From positions 496,001 to 560,000 of the forward strand of contig DASSSY010000006.1 in the NCBI GenBank assembly GCA_035708205.1: a stretch of 64,000 bases of DNA, given 5' to 3'. Below, piece by piece: positions 1 to 8,418 of this stretch. The translations under genes were made by a program, and so were the position numbers. Numbering within the stretch: position 1 is the stretch's first letter; each line of letters opens with the position of its first letter. The notes beneath the pieces are model-generated. The model searched no databases. It was not told where the DNA came from and saw only the letters and a list, made by a program, of their open reading frames with translations. Source of the stretch: DASSSY01 sp035708205 (GTDB lineage: Bacteria; Bacteroidota; Bacteroidia; Chitinophagales; Chitinophagaceae).

Positions 1-1
1 C

Positions 2-289
2 CCGGTACAGACACCAATGGGCATCCAAAAACAAATGTTGCCTGTGCAGATCGATGAGCCGTTGTTAAAGCAGATTGCGGCGGAAACCGGCGGGCAATAT
101 TTCCGGGCTACCAACAATAAAAAGCTGGCCGATATCTATCATAAAATAGACCGGCTTGAAAAGACCACGATCAAGGTCAATGCATTCAAGGAATATAAGG
201 ACCTGTTCTTTCCATTTGCATTTGTCGGCCTGGGCGCTTTATTACTGTCGCTGATTCTTCGCCTGACCTGGTTCAGGAGCGTAACCTGA
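2..289 (+). CDS. BatA-like VWA-domain protein, C-terminal fragment
   Basis: The frame is open to the left window edge, so this is the last ~95 residues of a longer protein. It holds a segment ending a von Willebrand A fold (TGGQYFRATNN, then DIYHKIDRLEKT), followed by one hydrophobic membrane segment near the C-terminus and a short basic tail. The pattern GG-x-YFRA, a short helix ending in EKT and a single C-terminal TM matches Bacteroidota BatA/BatB aerotolerance-operon proteins, membrane-anchored VWA proteins usually next to a MoxR ATPase. The assignment to BatA rather than BatB is inferred from the tail alone. No further Bat gene follows within the window, so this would be the end of that operon. 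Confidence 0.7.
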   Translation, partial: PVQTPMGIQKQMLPVQIDEPLLKQIAAETGGQYFRATNNKKLADIYHKIDRLEKTTIKVNAFKEYKDLFFPFAFVGLGALLLSLILRLTWFRSVT

Positions 290-404
290 TGGTTAGGAGG
301 TAAAATTTATATATACCAGGAATAAAGTTTTTTTAAAGAATGCTTGCATTTGTCAAAAAATATTTTTTCTTTTATCGCATTATTAACCATATAAATTTGA
401 TAAA

Positions 405-641
405 ATGAGAAAATTTACTGCGGTGGCAGCGCTCGCGCTTTTAGCGGCAACCGTTCTGCCTTCATGCAAAAAAGATTACAAATGTGAGTGTACTTCTTCA
501 ATGAACGGGCAGACCGTGGGTACTTCCACCTATGACCTGGGTAAGCAAACCAAAAAGGATGCTAAAGACGCCTGTAACCAAAAAGCAACATCAGCTTCAA
601 CGGGTGGCGTCCAGGTTTCCGTTGAGTGTCAACTTCAATAG
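405..641 (+). CDS. small cysteine-containing lipoprotein
   Basis: A 78-residue protein with a basic N-terminus, a hydrophobic stretch and a lipobox (LPSC, Cys21), followed by KKDYKCECTSS. The mature part is only ~58 residues, polar, with four further cysteines, and probably sits on the periplasmic or outer face of the envelope. Short lipoproteins of this KKDYxCxC type are common and uncharacterised in Bacteroidota. A TAAATTTG element lies 5 nt before ATG, and a strong terminator follows the stop, so it is probably transcribed alone. Its function is unknown. Confidence 0.75.
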   Translation: MRKFTAVAALALLAATVLPSCKKDYKCECTSSMNGQTVGTSTYDLGKQTKKDAKDACNQKATSASTGGVQVSVECQLQ

Positions 642-660
642 TGTGATACCCGTTAAATAT

Positions 661-697
661 AAAACGGCATGGAGCTTTAAAAATCCATGCCGTTTTT
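661..697. terminator. bidirectional intrinsic terminator
   Basis: A perfect 12-bp inverted repeat (AAAACGGCATGG / CCATGCCGTTTT) with a 12-nt loop, A-run on one side and T-run on the other. It lies between the convergent small lipoprotein and flippase genes and can serve both strands. Confidence 0.85.
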
Positions 698-720
698 AGC
701 TGAAAGATTTGCGCTTATCC

Positions 721-2211
721 TTACCGGGTAATTTTCTTTTTGATACTTACCATAAGTCCCCGGATCTCATCAGATACCCGCCATTTAAGGATCAGGCCCA
801 GGAAAATGCCTCCCAGCAGCATGTTTTTAATGCCTAGGTCTAAATATTGAAATCCTGTTTCAGGGATCAGCCAGGCAGCCAGGAAGGCAATCGTTGCTGC
901 ACCCAGGACCAGCAGGCTTTTCTTTGAAAACGGCTGCATCCTGAGCTTTTTCCAGACGAACCAGCTCTTCACGATATTAAAGACGATCATGCCGATGGTA
1001 GTGGCCCATGCCGCGCCGTAAATGCCGAAATCCTGGATGAGGACGTAATTTAGCCCGAAGACCAGGACCAGTAATCCTACCGATATCCAGAAATTAAACC
1101 GGTAATATTTGCTCACGCTTAAAACCTGGTAATTAAAGCCCGAGATCATATCCGCCATTTGTCCTATCATTAAAATGACGATAAGTGCCTTGATGCCGTC
1201 ATAACCTTCTTTGATCATCGTTACAACCCGCTGGATAAAATCCATATCCAAAAGGATAAAGGCGAACATCCCTAAAGCAATGATCTGCATATTAACGCAG
1301 GAACGGTCAAATAATTGGCTCAGCTGCCGGATATTACCTTCTTTATAGGCCCTCGAGAAAGAAGGGACGGCAGTGGTGGCGATCACTCTTGTAGGATTTC
1401 TGAGCATTGAAATGGCCAATGTGGCAACACTATACACCGCGACCGCGGCCAGCCCGTTGGCGGCTAATGGTCCCAGGAGAATGGCGTCCAGCTGGAAGAT
1501 CAGCACCGTGCTGACGGCCGTCAGCATATGGTAGCCCGAAAACCGGACGATCTCTTTGATTTCCGATCTGGGAAAAGGGATTTTTACAGTAAGCTGCAGT
1601 TTCCCGACATGCAGGGCGATAAATAACAAATAGCCCACCGGGATCAGCCAGATTGCCAGGAACAGCCAGATAAACTGGCTGAAGCTCAGCCATTTCAGGC
1701 CATAGCAGACGATCAGCCCGATATAGGCGATGCGGAACAATACTTCCTGGGCCAGGTTCTGTAAAGCGTTTTTCTGTATGGATTGCAGGTAGGAAGATAA
1801 CCAGGTAGCCGCTACCGTTAACAAGGTGAGCAGGGGGAAGATAGCAAAAAACTGTTGCATCATTACCCGGTCATCAGCATTGTAAAGTGATAGAAACCAG
1901 CTTTTAAAAGCAAAGAAGGCTATGGTGATCAAAAGCGAAAACAAGACCGGGAAAGCGGCGCAAACCGTCATAAAGGCGCCGCGTGACGGATGGCCGGGCG
2001 GATAGCGCTGGCCATGGATCAGGACTGCGAAATTAAAGCCGAATAAACCTAAAAATGAAGCCTGGAGCGTAATTTTAATCAGGTTCTGGGTAAAGCCATA
2101 TTCCGACTTCGGGAAATAGCGCATGGAGAGTACGGTAACGATACCGCCCAGCACGATACCTATAATAGTAATGATAACGGATTTTACCGATTGCCTGACA
2201 ACGACGCCCAT
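721..2211 (-). CDS. polysaccharide flippase (MOP/PST family)
   Basis: A 496-residue polytopic membrane protein with about 12-14 predicted TM helices spread along the whole length and short charged loops. It starts MGVVVRQSVKSVIITIIGIVLG, the usual N-terminus of Wzx/RfbX-like oligosaccharide flippases that move lipid-linked sugar units across the inner membrane. Length fits the family (450-520 aa). A TATTTTTG element at 2234-2241 on the minus strand gives a 22-nt leader. No glycosyltransferases are adjacent, so the exported sugar cannot be inferred. Other MOP branches (MATE) are less likely given the N-terminus. Confidence 0.85.
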   Translation of the reverse strand: MGVVVRQSVKSVIITIIGIVLGGIVTVLSMRYFPKSEYGFTQNLIKITLQASFLGLFGFNFAVLIHGQRYPPGHPSRGAFMTVCAAFPVLFSLLITIAFFAFKSWFLSLYNADDRVMMQQFFAIFPLLTLLTVAATWLSSYLQSIQKNALQNLAQEVLFRIAYIGLIVCYGLKWLSFSQFIWLFLAIWLIPVGYLLFIALHVGKLQLTVKIPFPRSEIKEIVRFSGYHMLTAVSTVLIFQLDAILLGPLAANGLAAVAVYSVATLAISMLRNPTRVIATTAVPSFSRAYKEGNIRQLSQLFDRSCVNMQIIALGMFAFILLDMDFIQRVVTMIKEGYDGIKALIVILMIGQMADMISGFNYQVLSVSKYYRFNFWISVGLLVLVFGLNYVLIQDFGIYGAAWATTIGMIVFNIVKSWFVWKKLRMQPFSKKSLLVLGAATIAFLAAWLIPETGFQYLDLGIKNMLLGGIFLGLILKWRVSDEIRGLMVSIKKKITR

Positions 2212-2233
2212 AGTCTATTTTAAAGATTATGGC

Positions 2234-2241
2234 CAAAAATA
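2234..2241 (-). promoter_or_regulatory. -7 element of the flippase gene
   Basis: TATTTTTG on the minus strand fits TAnnTTTG, 22 nt before the flippase ATG. I see no clear -33 element. Confidence 0.4.
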
Positions 2242-2335
2242 CGTTTTTGTTTGAAAGGGATAACGGTTTGAATGGGCGCGGGGCAATCGGAGGAATAAAA
2301 GGATAGAATGAGAACATTGGACTTTTGAAAAAAAA

Positions 2336-2366
2336 TTTGGTGAAAAATAAAAATGATTTACCTTTG
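2336..2366 (+). promoter_or_regulatory. Bacteroidota promoter of tRNA-Glu
   Basis: TTTG at 2336-2339, a 19-bp spacer, then TACCTTTG at 2359-2366. This is the canonical -33/-7 pair; the tRNA starts 18 nt downstream. Confidence 0.8.
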
Positions 2367-2384
2367 CATTCCATTCGACGAAAC

Positions 2385-2456
2385 GCCGCGTTGGTCAAGG
2401 GGTTAAGACGCCTCCCTTTCACGGAGGAATCACGGGTTCGATTCCCGTACGTGGTA
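2385..2456 (+). tRNA. tRNA-Glu (anticodon TTC)
   Basis: A complete 72-nt cloverleaf. The acceptor GCCGCGT pairs with ACGTGGT, the anticodon stem CCTCC/GGAGG closes loop CTTTCAC with anticodon TTC at 2418-2420, and the T-arm is CGGGTTCGATTCCCG. The discriminator is A at 2456. CCA is not encoded. Confidence 0.95.
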
Positions 2457-2458
2457 CT

Positions 2459-2495
2459 AAAACAGGAAAGGTGAGCCATTGCTTTTCCTGTTTTT
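2459..2495 (+). terminator. terminator after tRNA-Glu
   Basis: Inverted repeat AAAACAGGAAA / TTTCCTGTTTT followed by a T-run, starting 3 nt after the tRNA discriminator base. Confidence 0.8.
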
Positions 2496-2721
2496 ATTTT
2501 GGCTTGACCAGAAAATATGGTCTGGGATGACATTTATTCGGCCCGTTCGGTAATTTACTGTCAACTCCAGGTTTCTTCGCGAAACACCGGCCGGTTACAG
2601 CGACCCCCGCGCTTAGTTCTGCTTTTCCCGTATCTTCCCGGAATGCTTTCGGTATTATACTTTAAAACAGGGACAGCCTGTTATCCGGTTACTTCAAATA
2701 ATACAGGCCTGGTGATCTCCT

Positions 2722-3453
2722 TTATTTGTATAACCGCTGGCAATTCTCGCAGTAATATGTTCTTCGCTTTGTCTTGCCCAGGTAGCTTTTTAATAAAGGC
2801 AGGTTACACCTGATGCAGATCTTCCTGGTATGCGCGAGCCAGTGCTGCCTGAGGGTGAACTCCTTTTTCCAGCGCAGGAAATCGAAGGCATAAATCCTGG
2901 TTTCATGCACAAGCTCCGAAAGCTTTTCCTCCGGAAGCGAAGCAATTGTGTTCAGAGGGTGCAGCTTTTCGCGGTACAATACTTCATTTTTGATAATATT
3001 ACCGGATCCTGAGAAAATATGCTGGTCTAAAAGCGCATCACATAATAAGGTGCCCGGGGATGATTTCAGCTTTTTCAAAGTAGCCATTGCATTCCAGGAA
3101 TCGCTCATAATATCAGATGACCAGTCGTATATTTTGTCCAGGTCGTCTTCAATTATCTTAACGGAACAGGTATAAAAATTGATATAGCCGTTGTCAAACC
3201 TTAAATGCATCCTGGGTGTGGTATCTTTTTCTTCGTTGATGCGGTAGGTGCCGAAGAGCATCAAATGTATTCTTATAGTGAAATCGTCAAAACAGATCAG
3301 GAAATGTTTACCCCAGGATTTAAAGGCGATCACTTCCTTACCCGCTGCCCGCTGTATGTTCTCCGTGCTATTCCCCGATACGGCACGGACCGTTCTTCCT
3401 GTAAATTGTTGTACCTGTTCCTTGAGGATCACTATTGACGGACCTTCTGGCAT
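2722..3453 (-). CDS. Fpg/Nei-family DNA glycosylase (endonuclease VIII-like)
   Basis: 243 residues beginning MPEGPS, where Pro2 is the Schiff-base nucleophile and Glu3 the acid catalyst after Met removal. A family lysine lies in WGKHFLI. The C-terminal zinc finger is present (C213-x2-C216 and C235-x2-C238), with an Arg (R231) that contacts the damaged strand. The protein excises oxidised bases and nicks the abasic site in base-excision repair. The MPEGPSI start and shorter length favour the Nei (endonuclease VIII) branch over MutM, but I cannot settle this by eye. The gene stands alone after the tRNA-Glu unit. Confidence 0.88.
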   Translation of the reverse strand: MPEGPSIVILKEQVQQFTGRTVRAVSGNSTENIQRAAGKEVIAFKSWGKHFLICFDDFTIRIHLMLFGTYRINEEKDTTPRMHLRFDNGYINFYTCSVKIIEDDLDKIYDWSSDIMSDSWNAMATLKKLKSSPGTLLCDALLDQHIFSGSGNIIKNEVLYREKLHPLNTIASLPEEKLSELVHETRIYAFDFLRWKKEFTLRQHWLAHTRKICIRCNLPLLKSYLGKTKRRTYYCENCQRLYK

Positions 3454-3611
3454 ATTCTGTAATTTGAAAAGTCAATATCGGATTTATTATAGTGTGTGGT
3501 ATTTCTGAATAAAAACCACACACTGGTTTATGGTTCTGTTATATAACCGAACACGAGTCATATTGTTGCATCTGCTATCAAAATTAAACTTAAGAACGGC
3601 TTCGCGCATTG

Positions 3612-4337
3612 CTATTTTTTTGTTCCGGTAAGTTCCTGCATTTGTTTGCCGTTTATGATGGCGGCACCGCCCCAGGTATTATTGAAGTAAATAAAAGCGT
3701 TATGCCGCCCGTTGCTCATTTCATTAAGGACGCGTTGCAGGGCTTCTTCTTTATATGTCGATCGGTACAGGACCGGCTTGCCATGAAAGCGGTAATAAAT
3801 TATCTTGTTATTGACCACAGGGATATCCGGTAAGTTGCCGGGATAGCTCTGTCCGCAGAAAATAATGTTGTACCGTTGTAGCGTATCAAAGATTTCCCGG
3901 CGCCACCAGCTTTCATGCCTGAATTCAACAACATTGTTCAGACCAGGATCCAGCTGTTCACAAATGGACTGTAACCGTTCCGGCGTAAAGGAAAATGATG
4001 GCGGCATCTGGAACAGGATACAGCCTAATTTTTCCTTTAAACCCGCGGATACGAGGTCGTAAAATGCCCGGATTTCTTTTCTGTCCATACGGAACTGCTT
4101 TAAATGAGTGAATATGCGCGGGGCCTTAATTGAAAAAAGAAACCCGTCAGGGCTCTCCTGGCGCCACCTTTGCAGGGAAGCTGGGGACGGCATCCGGTAA
4201 AAGCTGGAATTGATTTCAAGAGTATTAAATTGCTGACAGTAAAACTTAAGCCAATCTTTAACGGTCAGCCCCCCGGGATAGAAATTTCCTTTCCATTCTT
4301 TATAGTAGTACCCGGAGCATCCGATATAATAGGTCAT
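3612..4337 (-). CDS. DUF72 family protein
   Basis: 241 residues starting MTYYIGCSGYYYKEWKGNFYP, the typical DUF72 (YecE-type TIM barrel) opening, followed by LEINSSFYRMPS and a late HESW motif. The family is widespread; its function is unsettled (proposed hydrolase or nuclease-associated). An ATG 31 codons upstream (4430) would add a segment that family members lack, so I chose 4337. The spacing to the upstream glycosylase is 158 bp, so co-transcription is uncertain. Only the family is assignable, not an activity. Confidence 0.85.
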   Translation of the reverse strand: MTYYIGCSGYYYKEWKGNFYPGGLTVKDWLKFYCQQFNTLEINSSFYRMPSPASLQRWRQESPDGFLFSIKAPRIFTHLKQFRMDRKEIRAFYDLVSAGLKEKLGCILFQMPPSFSFTPERLQSICEQLDPGLNNVVEFRHESWWRREIFDTLQRYNIIFCGQSYPGNLPDIPVVNNKIIYYRFHGKPVLYRSTYKEEALQRVLNEMSNGRHNAFIYFNNTWGGAAIINGKQMQELTGTKK

Positions 4338-4784
4338 TTGTTTATTAATTTTGATGATCTGCATTGCCGATATGTCTACGGGAATGCTGTAGTCTGTAAA
4401 GAGCGCGGCCGCGAAAATAGGAGGCGGCAACCACCGGCGGTTACCGGGAAAATTTAGGATTTCCCTTTTCTTTTCCGCCGGAAACGAGGATTTTTCATGG
4501 TCTCGGACAATGATTTCCCTGATCTTTGCAACAGTTCGTCATCTTTTATGAAAAAGATCCCCAGCCATAAGCCGGGCCGCGATTTTGTCTTAAAGATAAG
4601 ATATTATGGCCATAGGGCATTTGGAAAAAATGAAATTGGCATGATTTTACCGGAAGAACAGGAAACTTTTGGAAGTTTTAACCGTTGTTAAGTTAATGCG
4701 CATGGAAACGGAGGGATATCATGATTATCTATCGGGAGTGTGAAATTTGCGGACCGAATTTTAAATTCTTCCTACTTTTGAGCC
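4338..4784. other. intergenic stretch with no convincing gene
   Basis: About 450 bases between divergent DUF72 and dapF. I found only very short open frames without family likeness. It must carry both promoters; only that of dapF (TACTTTTG, 4773-4780) is clear. Confidence 0.5.
4773..4780 (+). promoter_or_regulatory. -7 element of dapF, 4 nt before ATG
   Basis: TACTTTTG fits TAnnTTTG; a TTTG lies upstream at 4746-4749 (23-bp spacer, slightly long). Initiation a few nt after the element would fall at or next to the ATG. Confidence 0.55.
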
Positions 4785-5576
4785 ATGAACATTTCTTTTC
4801 ATAAATATGAAGGTGCCGGCAATGACTTCATCATTCTGGATGATCGTCGCAACCGTCTTTCTTTATCTACAGCACAGATCGCCCGCCTTTGCGACCGGCG
4901 GTTCGGTATCGGGGCCGATGGGTTGATGCTTTTACGAGACTGTGCGGGCGCGGATTTCAGGATGGTCTATTTTAATGCCGATGGTTATGAAAGCACCTTT
5001 TGCGGTAATGGCGGCCGCTGTATCGCTCATTATGCCTCTCATATCCTGGAAATAGCCGGCCCGGCCATGGATTTCCTGGCCAGTGACGGCGGTCATCATG
5101 CTGAGATACTGCCCGATGGCCGTGTAGCCTTAACCATGCTTCCCGTAAAGCAGATCCGTTTTTTTGAGGACCATTATATTTTAGATACGGGGTCACCGCA
5201 TTATGTTCAGCTGGTAGAGAATGTCCAGGCATTGGATGTGTTTGCCGAAGGGAAAAGAATTCGTCATCAGCCTGAATTTGAACCGAAGGGCATTAATGTC
5301 AATTTCTTGCAGAGAGGGACCCCGGGTAATTTTTTGAGGACCTATGAACGAGGAGTAGAAAATGAAACTTTTGCTTGTGGCACGGGGGTGACCGCTGCGG
5401 CTATTGTACTGAGCGGACAGCAAACCGGGCATTTTGAGATCCCTGTCACAAGCAAGGCAGGGCATTATTTTAAGGTCAGCTATGATAAAAAAAGCCCGGG
5501 AGCAGCGGAAAATATTATTTTAACCGGCCCCGTGCATTTGGTTTTTGAAGGTAACGTAACGGTGCCGCACCATTAG
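4785..5576 (+). CDS. dapF: diaminopimelate epimerase
   Basis: 263 residues; converts LL- to meso-diaminopimelate for lysine and peptidoglycan synthesis. The N-terminal signature KYEGAGNDFIILDD is intact. Both catalytic cysteines are visible: C73 in TFCGNGGRC and C198 in FACGTGVTAAA, one in each half of the pseudo-symmetric fold. Length is near the family norm (~260-280). It is followed 12 nt later by the EVE-domain gene, so the two are likely co-transcribed. The -7 promoter element ends only 4 nt before the start codon. Confidence 0.96.
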   Translation: MNISFHKYEGAGNDFIILDDRRNRLSLSTAQIARLCDRRFGIGADGLMLLRDCAGADFRMVYFNADGYESTFCGNGGRCIAHYASHILEIAGPAMDFLASDGGHHAEILPDGRVALTMLPVKQIRFFEDHYILDTGSPHYVQLVENVQALDVFAEGKRIRHQPEFEPKGINVNFLQRGTPGNFLRTYERGVENETFACGTGVTAAAIVLSGQQTGHFEIPVTSKAGHYFKVSYDKKSPGAAENIILTGPVHLVFEGNVTVPHH

Positions 5577-5588
5577 AATTTAACAACG

Positions 5589-6011
5589 ATGAAGTATTGG
5601 TTAGTAAAATCCGAACCGTTCAAATATAGTTGGGAACAGCTGTTAAAAGACGGGCAAACTTTTTGGGATGGCGTGCGGAATTACCAGGCACGGAACAATC
5701 TCAGGGAAATGAAGATCGGCGATAAGATCTTATTTTATCACAGCAATGAAGGACTTTGCGTTGTGGGAATCGCCGAAGTTGCCCGGGAGGCCTATCCTGA
5801 TCCGACTATTGACGATGAGCGCTGGGTAGCGGTTGATATCAGGCCCTTAAAAGCATTGCCTGAGCCGGTAACTTTGAAGGATATGAAAATGCAGCAGGCA
5901 CTCGCGGAAATGGGATTGATCCGGCAGGGCCGGCTGTCGGTCGTATCCCTGACCAAAAAAGAATTTGGCACCGTATTAAAAATGGGTGGCCTGGCCCCCG
6001 GAGATATTTAA
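5589..6011 (+). CDS. EVE domain protein
   Basis: A 140-residue single-domain protein opening MKYWLVKSEPFKYSW, with WDGVRNYQARNNLREMKIGD and FYHSNEG, the hallmarks of the EVE (PUA-like) fold found in thymocyte nuclear protein 1. EVE domains bind modified bases in DNA or RNA. The stand-alone bacterial form is common and of uncertain role. It follows dapF by 12 nt and converges on radC with 28 nt between stops. Confidence 0.92.
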   Translation: MKYWLVKSEPFKYSWEQLLKDGQTFWDGVRNYQARNNLREMKIGDKILFYHSNEGLCVVGIAEVAREAYPDPTIDDERWVAVDIRPLKALPEPVTLKDMKMQQALAEMGLIRQGRLSVVSLTKKEFGTVLKMGGLAPGDI

Positions 6012-6039
6012 GCGTTACCCGTAGCTGAGGTTGGTGTAA

Positions 6040-6747
6040 CTACAAAATACCTTCGTCGGCAAAGCTTAAATAATGGTTGTTGCTGACAATAATATGATCA
6101 TTGAGCTTGATGTCCAGAAGACGGCCGGCTTCGGCAAGCTTTTGGGTGATCTGCCGGTCCTGCCTGCTGGGTTTGAGATTGCCCGAAGGGTGGTTATGCG
6201 CGATGATCAGGCCGGTGGCCAGCCATTGCAAGGCATTTTTCATGATCATACGGATATCCACTACCGTGGCGGCAAGCCCGCCGGTGCTGATCTGCTCGTA
6301 GTGCAGGACTTTGTTGGCCGTGTTCAGGTAAATAACACAAAAGGCCTCGTGGGGCAGATCGGCAATTAAAGGAGCAAGCAGGCCGGCGGCATCTTTGCTG
6401 TTCAGGATGTGCTTCTTTTCAATGGCTGAATATAATTGTTTGCGCCGGCCGAGCTCTAAAGCCGCCATCAGGGTAAGGGCTTTGGCCTGGCCGATACCCT
6501 TGATCGTCATCATGGTTTTCAGACCCAGCCGGGCCAGCTCATTTAGGTCCTGGTGACTGTGCGTTAAAAGCGTTTTGGCCAGGTCCAGGGCCGATTTATT
6601 TTTAGTCCCTTTCTGGATGAGGATCGCCAATAGCTCGGCATTAGTCAGCGCCTTTGCGCCTTTTTGCATCATTTTTTCCCTTGGGCGGTCCTCCCATTCC
6701 CATTCCTTAATGCTTTTCCATTTTTCCTGTTGTTCTTCTTTGGCCAT
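6040..6747 (-). CDS. radC: RadC family JAB-domain protein
   Basis: 235 residues: an N-terminal helix-hairpin-helix-like region (LTNAELLAILIQKGT, MTIKGIGQAKALTL), then the JAB/MPN domain with the JAMM zinc motif H184-N-H186-P-S-G and D197. RadC was once called a DNA-repair protein, but the real role is unclear. Length is normal. The start lies 9 nt downstream of the dprA stop, so dprA-radC form an operon; both act on or near DNA, and DprA loads RecA on incoming single strands. Confidence 0.93.
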   Translation of the reverse strand: MAKEEQQEKWKSIKEWEWEDRPREKMMQKGAKALTNAELLAILIQKGTKNKSALDLAKTLLTHSHQDLNELARLGLKTMMTIKGIGQAKALTLMAALELGRRKQLYSAIEKKHILNSKDAAGLLAPLIADLPHEAFCVIYLNTANKVLHYEQISTGGLAATVVDIRMIMKNALQWLATGLIIAHNHPSGNLKPSRQDRQITQKLAEAGRLLDIKLNDHIIVSNNHYLSFADEGIL

Positions 6748-6756
6748 AAAATATTT

Positions 6757-7857
6757 TTAGGTTAAACGGTAGCGTTTCCCCGGCAGGCTGCGTACGATTT
6801 CTTCTAATTCCAGGCTGAGCAGCACGGCGGCCATTTTACTGTCGGATAACCCCGTTTTCAGGCTGAGCTCGTCGATATGGGCCTCCTTTTCAGTATCCAG
6901 GCAGTCGACGACTTTTCTTTCCTCCGGGTTTAAGGATTTAAACAGTTTTCTTTGAGCAATGCGTTGCTGTTCTTTCTTCGGTTGCCAGTTCATCATTTCC
7001 ATCAGGTCGCCGGCATGGGTGATCATCCGGGCAATATTGGTTTTGATCAGGTAATTGCATCCGGTGGAGTGGCTGTCAATGCTGCGCCCGGGAAATGCCG
7101 CCACCTCACGGTTATAGGAGCAGGCCAGCTTTGCCGTGATCATTGACCCGCCTTTTTCTTTGGTTTCCGCAACGACAATGACATCGGACATGCCGGCAAC
7201 GATCCGGTTTCTTTGCGGGAAGTTTTGCTTATCGGCATTGGTTTCGGTAGTGTATTCGGTCAATAATCCGCCATCCGACAACATTTCGGATGCTAATTTC
7301 CGGTTTTGCGCCGGATATATCCGGTCTAATCCGTGTCCTAAGACCCCAATAGTTTCCAGGCTGTTTTTTAAAGCGGCCTTATGGGCGATGGCGTCAATGC
7401 CGGAAGCCAGTCCGCTGACGATGATCATGTCTTTTCTGCCTTTGAAACCGGCTATTAATTCTTCCACCATCTGGCGGCCGTAATCCGTATTGGTCCTGGT
7501 ACCCACAATGGCGATGATCTTTTTTTGGTTGATCCGTCCATTTCCTTTGAAATAGAGCAACACCGGGGCATCAGGGCATTCCTTCAAAAGCTCCGGATAA
7601 TCCGCGTCGTTAATGAAAAGCGGCCGGATATGGTGTCGTTGGATGAATTTCAGCTCTTTTTCTATTCTTTTTTGGTCGATGGCCTTTTTAAGGGCTTTTA
7701 TTCTTTCCTTGCCCATGCCGCCGATCCTGGCCAGCTGCGGTTCTTTAGCCTGGAAGATGGCCTTTGCGCTACCGAACCGGCTTAACAGGGCCCTGGCCGA
7801 TTTATTGCCGATCCAGTTGACTTGCGTGAGCGCTATCTGGTAGAAAATTTCTTCCAT
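6757..7857 (-). CDS. dprA: DNA-processing protein DprA
   Basis: 366 residues. The DprA/Smf Rossmann core is clear: IVGTRTNTDYGRQM, then SGLASGIDAIAHKAAL and NFPQRNRIVAGMSD. An N-terminal helix-hairpin-helix region and a C-terminal winged helix (EEAHIDELSLKTGLSDSKMAAVLLSLEL, from the KEAHIDEL start) flank it. DprA binds ssDNA and loads RecA in natural transformation. I placed the start at 7857 because AAGGAG lies just upstream and the family starts here; an ATG at 7941 would add 28 atypical residues. Confidence 0.93.
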   Translation of the reverse strand: MEEIFYQIALTQVNWIGNKSARALLSRFGSAKAIFQAKEPQLARIGGMGKERIKALKKAIDQKRIEKELKFIQRHHIRPLFINDADYPELLKECPDAPVLLYFKGNGRINQKKIIAIVGTRTNTDYGRQMVEELIAGFKGRKDMIIVSGLASGIDAIAHKAALKNSLETIGVLGHGLDRIYPAQNRKLASEMLSDGGLLTEYTTETNADKQNFPQRNRIVAGMSDVIVVAETKEKGGSMITAKLACSYNREVAAFPGRSIDSHSTGCNYLIKTNIARMITHAGDLMEMMNWQPKKEQQRIAQRKLFKSLNPEERKVVDCLDTEKEAHIDELSLKTGLSDSKMAAVLLSLELEEIVRSLPGKRYRLT

Positions 7858-7984
7858 TTCTCCTTCAATGTTTGGTAAATATATGAATATTCTTTTGAAA
7901 TATAATATTTTGGGCCTAAAAGCGGGTGAGCGGCCATGCAAGATTACCCGTATCCGGTGGCCTTCGCATGTCTGATAAAATGCT

Positions 7985-7992
7985 TATCTTTG
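7985..7992 (+). promoter_or_regulatory. -7 element of the YtxH-like gene
   Basis: TATCTTTG, 43 nt before the chosen ATG, in the gap between the divergent dprA and ytxH-like genes. Confidence 0.5.
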
Positions 7993-8035
7993 GATATCGA
8001 AATTGATTAAGTGAACATTGAAATTGACTAAGGTT

Positions 8036-8323
8036 ATGAAATGGACTTCAGGATTTAATATGGGACTTTTATCAGGCCTTGCTTTAGGCTTTTTGCTGGC
8101 ACCGGAAAAAGGCAGCGAGACCCGCGCTTATGTTGGTCGCCAGGTTCAGCGCTGCACGAAGAAGGTGCGGCAGCTCTGCCGCCCGAAAGATGCGGACATC
8201 GAGGCGCTGAAAGACTATTTACGACATGAGGAGACGGCGCTGACGCCTGAGATGCGCCGGCAGTTGCTGCAATTAATTAAAAAAGCTGAGCATGCGATGG
8301 CTTGGGAGCAGGCACATCAATAA
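8036..8323 (+). CDS. YtxH domain small envelope protein
   Basis: 95 residues. A hydrophobic segment with the glycine-rich GLLSGLALGFLLAPEKGSETR pattern (shown in part) is typical of YtxH/DUF-type stress proteins: a single glycine-rich TM followed by APxKGxETR and a charged helical tail. The family is linked to envelope stress but has no defined activity. A TTG at 8018 could extend it by six residues; I prefer the ATG. Confidence 0.75.
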   Translation: MKWTSGFNMGLLSGLALGFLLAPEKGSETRAYVGRQVQRCTKKVRQLCRPKDADIEALKDYLRHEETALTPEMRRQLLQLIKKAEHAMAWEQAHQ

Positions 8324-8391
8324 TATGGAAATGCTCGTTGAGCTTTGCCGGATAAAATAGTTACCTGTTTTCTTCATTGCCGGAAGTTCTA

Positions 8392-8399
8392 TATCTTTG
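8392..8399 (+). promoter_or_regulatory. -7 element of the M23 peptidase gene
   Basis: TATCTTTG, 19 nt before the ATG. Confidence 0.5.
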
Positions 8400-8418
8400 A
8401 AAGACGTAAGATGCTGCA

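Noticed and set aside
4454..4498. 14-codon very basic minus-strand frame
   Set aside because: Too short, no ribosome site, no likeness; compositional chance in a Lys/Arg-like run.
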